DNA of 19,630 nt, taken from NCBI GenBank assembly GCA_002254335.1, contig NIVA01000030.1:1-19630 (forward strand), given 5' to 3'. Below, one piece after another: positions 13,916 through 19,630 of this stretch. A model generated the notes under the pieces. That model saw only the letters and a program-made list of their open reading frames with translations. It did no database searches and was not told where the DNA came from. The position numbers and the translations under genes are program-made. This DNA is from Bacteroidetes bacterium 4572_114. Lineage in GTDB: Bacteria > Bacteroidota > Bacteroidia > Bacteroidales > 4484-276. Numbering within the stretch: the stretch's first letter is position 1; the number at the start of each line of letters is the position of its first letter.

Positions 13916-14701
13916 ATGACACAATTTGGTTTTTGCGGACTATCTGCCGTACCTGTCAGGGCAGAAGCATCAGAACGGTCAGAAATGGTTAACCAGCTTT
14001 TGTTTGGGGAGACATTTGAGATAATCGATAGCATTGGCGAATGGAAACTTGCCCGGGGAAGTTTGGATAAATACGAAGGTTTCATCAACGAAAAACAAAT
14101 CCTTCACATTTCTGGACCAGAATATCAGAGGCTGAATAATGCGGAACGGATATTTCCAAAGGAACTTGTTTCAGTGATAACCGAAAAAAAAACCAGCCAC
14201 GGTTTTAATATTTTGTTTGGCAGTCCTTTGCCGGGTTTTACGGATGGAAAGATGAAAGTGGGGGATCGGGAATATCATTTGAAAGGTGCTACAATGTCCC
14301 AGGCAAAAGAGATTATCCCTGATGAATTGATATCAACAGCAAAAAAATATTTGGGTGCACCTTATCTATGGGGAGGCCGCTCACCTTTTGGTATCGACTG
14401 TTCCGGGTTCACACAAGCGGTGTTTAACATGAACGGTTACATCCTGGGCCGCGATGCCTCCTACCAGGCGCAGCAGGGTACAACGCTTATCCTTATTTCG
14501 GAAGCAGGGCCCGGCGACCTTGCCTTTTTTGATAACGAAGAGGGGCAAATCATTCATGTGGGGATGATAATCGAAAACGAAAAAATTATTCACGCTTCAG
14601 GTCAGGTAAGGATTGATAAGATCGATCATCATGGTATTTACAATGATGAGTTAAAGAAATATACACACAAGCTGAGGTTGATAAAGAGAATGATAGGATA
14701 G
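13916..14701 (+). CDS. C40 family (NlpC/P60) peptidase with N-terminal SH3-like domain
   Basis: 261 residues. The N-terminal part (FGFCGLSAVPVRAEASERSE, then FGETFEIID) resembles a bacterial SH3-like domain and is followed by a second SH3-like or linker region to about residue 135. The NlpC/P60 domain has catalytic C162 (FGIDCSGFTQ), H214 (IIHVGMI) and a third polar residue H226 (IIHASGQ). Such enzymes cleave the gamma-D-glutamyl to diamino acid bond of peptidoglycan peptides. No signal peptide is visible from the chosen ATG; this resembles YkfC-type muropeptide-recycling enzymes, so cytoplasmic action is possible (inference). A TTG at 13898 is in frame, but the ATG at 13916 gives the more usual start MTQFGFCGLS. 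It is preceded by the octamer array. Confidence 0.88.
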   Translation: MTQFGFCGLSAVPVRAEASERSEMVNQLLFGETFEIIDSIGEWKLARGSLDKYEGFINEKQILHISGPEYQRLNNAERIFPKELVSVITEKKTSHGFNILFGSPLPGFTDGKMKVGDREYHLKGATMSQAKEIIPDELISTAKKYLGAPYLWGGRSPFGIDCSGFTQAVFNMNGYILGRDASYQAQQGTTLILISEAGPGDLAFFDNEEGQIIHVGMIIENEKIIHASGQVRIDKIDHHGIYNDELKKYTHKLRLIKRMIG

Positions 14702-14953
14702 TCAGGTTTGTAAGATGTCGGATGCCGGGTCTTGGGTCTTGGAATTGTGTATCTAAATAGAGCTTTTCAATAAAGTACCAAACAAAATAATCAAATACCG
14801 TACATCGATTACCAGTAATCCGTCACCGGTCACCTGTTATCCGTCATCAAACCAGAAAATGGTAAAAAATCACAGATGTTATTTATTGCCCACTAAATTC
14901 ATGATAGGCTCTTAAAAAGGCACTAATGCTAACAGGTTAACGATATTTATTTT

Positions 14954-14995
14954 TCATCGAATTGATTGATTAGTTAAATTCGTGCAATTCGATGA
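14954..14995. repeat. 11-bp perfect inverted repeat
   Basis: TCATCGAATTG (14954-14964) and CAATTCGATGA (14985-14995) are exact reverse complements with a 20-base AT-rich loop. It lies about 190 bases upstream of the flavoprotein gene; an operator-like site is possible but nothing else supports it. Confidence 0.45.
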
Positions 14996-15047
14996 TAACT
15001 TTTTTCTTTGATTATAGATGGGTGTTATCTGCTTTGTCTGATGTGAG

Positions 15048-15139
15048 ATTCCCGCGAAGCGGCTTTAATTTTCAAACGGACATAGTCCGTCCGTCTGGAT
15101 TTGCACATCATCATCCCGCACGTACGGGATCAAATTAAT
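15048..15139 (-). repeat. Composite palindromic repeat R2, copy B (inverted)
   Basis: Reverse complement of the repeat at 2999-3088, carrying the TCCCGCACGTACGGGA palindrome (15114-15129), the GGACATAGTCC palindrome and a CCGC-GAAG-CGG hairpin at its far end. It ends about 30 bases before the promoter box of the flavoprotein gene. Confidence 0.85.
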
Positions 15140-15169
15140 GTAGAACCTTATTTCATTAACCAGAAAAAA

Positions 15170-15177
15170 TACCTTTG
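15170..15177 (+). promoter_or_regulatory. Promoter -7 box almost touching the flavoprotein start
   Basis: TACCTTTG matches TAnnTTTG and ends 6 bases before the ATG at 15184. If used, transcription would begin at or just before the start codon, giving a leaderless or nearly leaderless mRNA. A -33 TTTG at the usual distance is not evident. Confidence 0.45.
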
Positions 15178-15183
15178 CACGCG

Positions 15184-16425
15184 ATGAATAATTTGGATGT
15201 AATAGTAATAGGGGCAGGCCCTGCAGGATTATTGGCAGCAGGCCGGGCCGCCGAATTGGGCGGGAAAGTATTGGTGCTGGAAAAAATGCGGCAGGAAGGA
15301 CGGAAACTCCTGATTACCGGAAAAGGGCGGTGCAACATTACCAACAATGCTGCTATTTCCGAGTTTATAAAACATGTATATCCCAATGGAAAATTTTTGA
15401 GGAGTGCATTTTCCCAATTTTTCTCAAACGACATCACTGGCCTTTTGCAACGATATGGGGTGGAATCTATCCTGGAACAAGGTGGCCGGTACTTTCCGTC
15501 TGGCAACAAATCGGCGGATGTATTAAAAGCCCTGTTGAAATGGACCAGTGAACTGAAAGTGGATATACGGTGCGGCCACCGTGTTGAAAAACTTATTGTT
15601 GAAGATGTCTCCATAAAAGGCCTTAAGGTGAACGGGCAACATATTATGGCCAGGAACATAATCGTTGCCACCGGGGGAAAATCCTATCCCGCTACCGGAT
15701 CGAATGGCGATGGGTATGAGCTGGCCAAACAAACTGGGCACAAAATAGAAAAGGTTAGGCCTGCTTTGGTGCCTGTTGAAACGCAGGGCGGCGTAGCTCA
15801 AAAACTTCAGGGCCTTAACCTGAAAAATGTAAAAGCCGTGGTTTGGGTAAATGATAAAAAAGCGGGCGAGGCATTTGGCGAGATGATATTTACCCATTTC
15901 GGTTTGTCGGGGCCTATTATCTTAACCCTGAGCAGGATTGTTGTTGAGGCATTGCAGCAAAAAAATAAAGTTGAAATTACCATTGACCTGAAACCGGCGC
16001 TTGATGAACAAAAATTGGATAAACGCCTACTTCGCGACCTGGACGGGCACGGCAAAAAAAAGATCAACAATATTTTCCGCAATTGGCTGCCGGCATCCAT
16101 GATCCCCGTTTTTATCGACCTTCTAAAATTAGATCCGGAAAAAGAATGTCACCAGGTATCATCCAGGGAACGGAAACAAATCCGAAATCTCCTAAAGAAC
16201 TTACGTTTCAAAATTACTGATCATCGCTCTTTTAAAGAGGCGATAATCACCGCCGGGGGGATACCCACAAATGAGATATCACCCAAAACAATGGAATCGA
16301 AACTGGTGAAAGGGCTTTATTTTGCCGGTGAGATAATAGACCTTGATGCCGAAACGGGCGGATACAACTTACAGATAGCCTGGTCAACCGGATGGCTGGC
16401 CGGCAACTCGTGCATGAAAGTTTAA
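15184..16425 (+). CDS. BaiN/HI0933-family FAD-dependent oxidoreductase
   Basis: 413-residue flavoprotein of the HI0933/BaiN family. The N-terminal Rossmann dinucleotide motif is GAGPAGLLAAG (residues 10-20), followed by an acidic strand end (VLVLEK), the family signature GRKLLITGKGRCNITN (about 39-55), the central ATGGKSYPATGSNGDGYE and the C-terminal FAD motif FAGEIIDLDAETGGYNLQ. The physiological substrate of most family members is unknown; BaiN acts on bile-acid intermediates in gut clostridia, which need not apply here. The frame is open from a TTG at 15175, but that codon lies in the promoter-like box, and the ATG at 15184 gives the standard short N-terminus. It is a single gene on its strand; the next gene is convergent. 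Confidence 0.92.
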   Translation: MNNLDVIVIGAGPAGLLAAGRAAELGGKVLVLEKMRQEGRKLLITGKGRCNITNNAAISEFIKHVYPNGKFLRSAFSQFFSNDITGLLQRYGVESILEQGGRYFPSGNKSADVLKALLKWTSELKVDIRCGHRVEKLIVEDVSIKGLKVNGQHIMARNIIVATGGKSYPATGSNGDGYELAKQTGHKIEKVRPALVPVETQGGVAQKLQGLNLKNVKAVVWVNDKKAGEAFGEMIFTHFGLSGPIILTLSRIVVEALQQKNKVEITIDLKPALDEQKLDKRLLRDLDGHGKKKINNIFRNWLPASMIPVFIDLLKLDPEKECHQVSSRERKQIRNLLKNLRFKITDHRSFKEAIITAGGIPTNEISPKTMESKLVKGLYFAGEIIDLDAETGGYNLQIAWSTGWLAGNSCMKV

Positions 16426-16870
16426 TTGGACGGGGTTTTACTTTGGCTTGTTTTATGGTGGAGAAGATATAGGGCGTAACGTATAAAATACAGGACATCC
16501 CGCAGACAAACCTGAAACCTGCGAAGCGAAGCAAGTGACACGAAGTTAACCCGCCTGGGCCCATATGGGAAACCTATAAAATGACCGGTGTCGGATGTCG
16601 GGTGCCGGGTGAAGGAAGCCAAGCGCATTTTATATCAAACCATTGTTTTTTTAATAGATAAGATAGGCTTGTTGCAAAATATTGAAAAAAAACAAATAGA
16701 TGAAATTAAAAAAATATTCCAACGAAGTGTGCTTGAAATGAAGTGTAGATTGGTTTTAGTTAATTTTCCTTCAACCTTTTAAAGGTCAGGTTATTTTAAT
16801 TCGTGTATTCGCGACTAATTTATCTTATTAGAGAGAGTAGGCTCAATCATCAAATCATCACATCATCAAA
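16426..16870. other. 445-base convergent intergenic region
   Basis: It holds R3 copy B (16509-16574), GTCGGATG/GCCGGGT words (16587-16609) like those at 14714, then AT-rich DNA, and an ATCATCAA-type octamer patch (16845-16869) touching the S9 peptidase stop. A 64-codon ORF starting inside the repeat words (16588) has no support. Confidence 0.55.
16509..16574 (-). repeat. 66-bp repeat R3, copy B (inverted)
   Basis: Reverse complement of 10903-10968 with 4 differences in 66 bases; one turns CATACGGG into CATATGGG, which restores a perfect CCCATATGGG palindrome. Confidence 0.85.
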
Positions 16871-18751
16871 TTATTTAAGGTACTTATCCAAAAATCCCAA
16901 AACCTTTCCGTAGGCTTCAATTTGGTTTTCCTTTTTTACAAACCCGTGGCCTTCATCTTCAAACAAAACGTATTCTGCAGGAACGCCATTGGCACGGGCT
17001 GCTTCCACAATTTCATCCGATTCAACCTGTAGCACCCTGGGGTCTTGTGCCCCTTGTAGCACCATCAGCGGCCGTGCGATTTTATCTGCATGGAACAGGG
17101 GCGAAATTTTATAAAGCCGTACCGAATCGTTTGCAGGGTCGCCCATCTCCTGGTACAGTGCTTCGCGGTACGATTCCCACCATGGCGGGATGCTTTGCAG
17201 GGTCCTGAGCCAATTGGTTACACCAAACAGGTTTACACCAACTGCAAAAGCTTCAGGTTGTGTGGTCAGGGCTGCCATCACCATAAACCCGCCATAAGAT
17301 CCACCGATGATCCCAACTTTTGAAGTGTCAATAAGTTCGGTTTCAGCTAAGTAATATTTAGCATAAATGCAATCCATCAGGTCGCCTTCGCCATGGTTGC
17401 GGTCGTCCATCCTGTAAAAGGTTTTACCATATCCGCTGCTGCCACGGTTATTTACGGCAATAACTGCATAGCCATGGTTTATCAGATATTGAAGCATGGG
17501 CCGGTAATACAACGTTGATTGGCCGCCCGGCCCGCCATGTACCCACACCAGGGCAGGCACTCTGTTCGATTTTGAGGCCTGGTGCGGCATGTAAAGGATT
17601 GCGGGAATTTCTGTTCCATCAAATGATTTATACCTGACAACTTTGCCCTCTACCAAATCGTCAGTATTAATTTCCGGGTTGAGGGTGCTGGTAAGTTTTT
17701 TCACTTTACCGGTCTTGAAATTATACACATATAAATCGCTGGTCGATTTTGAAGTACCGGCAAAAAAGCTCATCATGTTTTCGCTGCGTGAAATCCTGAT
17801 CGAACTTATCTCGCCTGAAACAACATCCGGGAAGTTGACCGGGGCCATGGTTTTTGCATCAAACATATAAATTTTGGTGCGGCCATCTTCATTAACACCA
17901 ATGACAAGATACTTTTCATTGTACGAGAAATATCCGTATGCGACGTTCCAACCGGCTTCATATATTTTTTCCCTTTCACCCGTATCAATATTGTATTTCA
18001 TCAGGTAGGTAAATTCTGCACCTTCATCAGTAAGGTAATAAAAATACTTATTGTCCAGGCTAAAATCCATGGCCGAATAACTCGAATTTGGGTTTTCAGG
18101 TGAAACCCGGATCATCTTTTTTGATTGACGATCATAAAGGTACAATTCATTTATTGAGGTGGATATGGACTTTGATAATGCCACAAAACGTTCGTTGGCC
18201 GACAACCCGGCCAATGAATGCCCGTCAACATTTTCGTAGAGCAGGCTGGGTTCAAATGTATCAATATCCATTTTATACAGGTCCATGAAGCGCTCATCCC
18301 TTTTGTTGGAGCTGAAATAGAAGCTGTCATCAATCCGGCCCCAGCCAAAATAAGAACTCCTGGCTTCCGGTTCCGGTGTCAGGTCGGTAACGGTTCCGTC
18401 CACATCGCGCAGAAAAATGTGATAAACTTCGTTGCCATTGTTGTCGCTCCTGAAAAGGATGCGGTTATCATCAGGGAAAAACCTTATGGCAAAAATCGAA
18501 CTGGTATCCGAGTGGGTGATTGGCTCTGGTATCCCTCCATCTACCGATAGGCTATAGGCGTTGTAAATCCCTGATTGGTTACTGGTGAGCAATACCTTCG
18601 TTTCATCATATGAAAAAGACCCGCCGCCAATGCTCGTGTTGTTCATAAATTGTTCGATGGTATATTGTTTCACATCTTTGGGTTGGTCCGTTGTGCATGA
18701 AATAAATGCAAGTGTTATCAAGGTTAACGAAATTCCAATAAGTTTTCTCAT
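16871..18751 (-). CDS. S9 family (prolyl oligopeptidase-type) peptidase, lipoprotein
   Basis: 626 residues. The N-terminus has a lipoprotein signal: MRKLIGISLTLITLAFISC with C19 in a FISC lipobox. A beta-propeller-like region follows (about 40-360, repeated FSYDE, RFFPDDNRILF, FSLDNKYFYYL blades), then an alpha/beta-hydrolase domain with catalytic S485 in GGSYGGFMV, D570 in QGAQDPRV and H602 in DEGHGFVKK. The ALVWVHGGPGG oxyanion-region motif lies upstream of the Ser. This is an envelope-anchored serine peptidase for short or proline-containing peptides, of the DPP IV/acylaminoacyl-peptidase type; exact specificity cannot be read from sequence. It is a single gene, convergent with the flavoprotein. 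The ATG is at 18749-18751 and no consensus promoter was seen upstream. Confidence 0.94.
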   Translation of the reverse strand: MRKLIGISLTLITLAFISCTTDQPKDVKQYTIEQFMNNTSIGGGSFSYDETKVLLTSNQSGIYNAYSLSVDGGIPEPITHSDTSSIFAIRFFPDDNRILFRSDNNGNEVYHIFLRDVDGTVTDLTPEPEARSSYFGWGRIDDSFYFSSNKRDERFMDLYKMDIDTFEPSLLYENVDGHSLAGLSANERFVALSKSISTSINELYLYDRQSKKMIRVSPENPNSSYSAMDFSLDNKYFYYLTDEGAEFTYLMKYNIDTGEREKIYEAGWNVAYGYFSYNEKYLVIGVNEDGRTKIYMFDAKTMAPVNFPDVVSGEISSIRISRSENMMSFFAGTSKSTSDLYVYNFKTGKVKKLTSTLNPEINTDDLVEGKVVRYKSFDGTEIPAILYMPHQASKSNRVPALVWVHGGPGGQSTLYYRPMLQYLINHGYAVIAVNNRGSSGYGKTFYRMDDRNHGEGDLMDCIYAKYYLAETELIDTSKVGIIGGSYGGFMVMAALTTQPEAFAVGVNLFGVTNWLRTLQSIPPWWESYREALYQEMGDPANDSVRLYKISPLFHADKIARPLMVLQGAQDPRVLQVESDEIVEAARANGVPAEYVLFEDEGHGFVKKENQIEAYGKVLGFLDKYLK

Positions 18752-18944
18752 TTTGTTTAATATTTAGTATTTAATTTTTTCGCCACCATCAAGTAATGTG
18801 CCGCCTATATAAAAAGAAGGTTATTAAGGCTTTGAGGGTGGTTTGTAGGAAAGGGGAAAATGCAGTGGTGTTCATTTACGATAATCCATTTGTTCATAAA
18901 CGAACAGTGTGTTTTTGTCCTTTCATACTTTGTTTGATTTTTTT

Positions 18945-18977
18945 TTTGGTATCTATAGAAATTAATACCTATTTTTG
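18945..18977 (+). promoter_or_regulatory. Bacteroidota-type promoter for the exported protein gene
   Basis: TTTG at 18945-18948 and TATTTTTG at 18970-18977 match the -33 TTTG and -7 TAnnTTTG elements with a 21-base spacer. The start codon is 39 bases downstream of the -7 box. This is the best two-part promoter match I found in the window. Confidence 0.65.
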
Positions 18978-19016
18978 TATGAATAAATTTGATTTGTCAA
19001 TTAAATCTTTAGTAAA

Positions 19017-19630
19017 ATGAAAAACATAACTTTATTATTTGCACTCCTCTTTTTTGCCGGGGCAGCAACTTTTTCTCAGGAACAAATAAGTTTTAAATTT
19101 TCTAACGCTAAAATTATCGGTGGCACTCATGATGTTTTGCAATTTGATATAGAAATAAAGGCAGATGCCCCAGGTACTTTTCATCGCGATTTGCAGGTCT
19201 ATCTCGACTATAATACCTTGGCATTTGGTGAGGGTGCAGTTGCAGCCGGGAAGGTCAGCATTAGTGCGCTGGAGCTTATGGACAGCCATTATCTAACGGT
19301 GTCTTTGGTGGATAACACACCTTCCAAATTTGCTTTTATAAGCGAAGCGGTTGAAGAACTTAACCAACCGGGTACTGCAACCCATTTTTCTGAAGTGCCT
19401 GTCGAATATACAGGTTTTATCAGGGTTCAGATGGAGATTGACGATAACAACATACTTGCCGGGATAGCCTTTGATGAGGAGCTAATGAATGGGGGCCAAT
19501 ATATGCAATCTACCACATCTACCGATCCTATTGCTTATAACGACCCTTGTGTTTTTGAAAATGACCTCATGGATTTCTCATTTATTGCACATGAGATTGA
19601 CCTTACGACCGGATGGGCCGGCATTTCAAG
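19017..19630 (+). CDS. Exported protein, N-terminal fragment (function unknown)
   Basis: The gene runs off the window end; 204 residues are visible. The N-terminus MKNITLLFALLFFAGAATFS is a classical Sec signal peptide (basic start, hydrophobic core), with likely cleavage before QEQISF. The mature part is acidic and looks beta-rich (FKFSNAKIIGG, LQFDIEIKADAP, LQVYLDYNTLAFG, YTGFIRVQMEIDD), a pattern seen in large secreted Bacteroidota proteins with cohesin- or Ig-like first domains. I do not recognise the family. A type IX C-terminal sorting domain cannot be checked because the end is missing; type IX export would fit the porX-containing genome but is inference. The ATG at 19017 follows an AT-rich leader and a good promoter at 18945-18977. 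Confidence 0.8.
   Translation, partial: MKNITLLFALLFFAGAATFSQEQISFKFSNAKIIGGTHDVLQFDIEIKADAPGTFHRDLQVYLDYNTLAFGEGAVAAGKVSISALELMDSHYLTVSLVDNTPSKFAFISEAVEELNQPGTATHFSEVPVEYTGFIRVQMEIDDNNILAGIAFDEELMNGGQYMQSTTSTDPIAYNDPCVFENDLMDFSFIAHEIDLTTGWAGIS

Larger units (their letters stand above)
14702..15183. other. 482-base intergenic region upstream of the flavoprotein
   Basis: It contains GTCGGATG/GCCGGGT words (14714-14738), a CCGTCA/CCGGTCA low-complexity patch (about 14812-14848), an 11-bp inverted repeat (14954-14964 with 14985-14995), R2 copy B (15048-15139) and a promoter-like box abutting the next gene. No RNA gene was recognised. Confidence 0.55.

Noticed and set aside
16588..16782. 64-codon ORF between the flavoprotein and S9 peptidase genes
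   Set aside because: It begins inside repeat words, has no leader or recognisable domain, and continues into AT-rich DNA; chance is sufficient.
18796..19020. 74-codon ORF upstream of the exported protein
   Set aside because: It covers the promoter at 18945-18977 and has unusual Cys/Phe-rich composition without a domain.

Overview
The window looks like chromosome of a member of the Bacteroidota, most likely a Bacteroidales/Marinilabiliales-type organism (inference; I cannot name a genus). Reasons: a PorX-type response regulator with a PglZ domain (the type IX secretion regulator of this phylum), a WbqC protein, a Bacteroidota-style HD-phosphohydrolase/lpxD pair, the 7TM-HD (PgpH-like) protein, promoters of the TAnnTTTG type, and almost no Shine-Dalgarno sequences. 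Most genes are ordinary housekeeping and envelope genes. The intergenic DNA is unusually rich in repeats.

Layout. 1-507 is the C-terminal part of a heptose-phosphate (GHMP) kinase. It is followed by a DEAD-box RNA helicase (627-1859), a small unrecognised reverse-strand ORF (1944-2237) lying between two direct repeat copies, tsaE (2538-2957, reverse) and porX (3380-4933, reverse). Divergent from porX are an HD-domain phosphohydrolase (5182-6447) and lpxD (6714-7742). The rest of the lipid A cluster that usually follows lpxD in this phylum is absent. Instead there is a 1.2-kb accessory-looking stretch with a short inverted-repeat element (7881-8012), a stand-alone IS1595-type zinc-ribbon protein (8053-8454, reverse) and AT-rich DNA. 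Two thioredoxins in tandem follow: a lipoprotein form (8955-9464) and a cytosolic form (9638-10018) ending at a good intrinsic terminator. A WbqC protein (10125-10745) converges on the PgpH-like 7TM-HD protein (11091-13163, reverse). Then come a C40 (NlpC/P60) peptidase (13916-14701), a BaiN/HI0933-type flavoprotein (15184-16425), an S9 peptidase lipoprotein (16871-18751, reverse) and the start of an exported protein (19017 to the window end) with a clear promoter.

The main unexplained signal is intergenic. Four copies of a paired palindrome (arms AGCTGTCAGACAGTT / AACTGTCTGACAGCT, 53-64 bases apart) lie in the same orientation ahead of the HD gene, lpxD, thioredoxin 1 and thioredoxin 2. Their arms vary between copies but mostly keep pairing. 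Other families include a composite three-hairpin repeat in inverted copies 12 kb apart (2999-3088 and 15048-15139), a 66-bp repeat in inverted copies 5.6 kb apart (10903-10968 and 16509-16574), a direct repeat pair (1861-1941 and 2409-2491), TCCCG...CGGGA palindromes with changing cores, a 29-unit octamer tandem array (13618-13849) and a 9-unit heptamer array (11016-11078). No tRNA, rRNA, CRISPR array or complete insertion sequence was seen.
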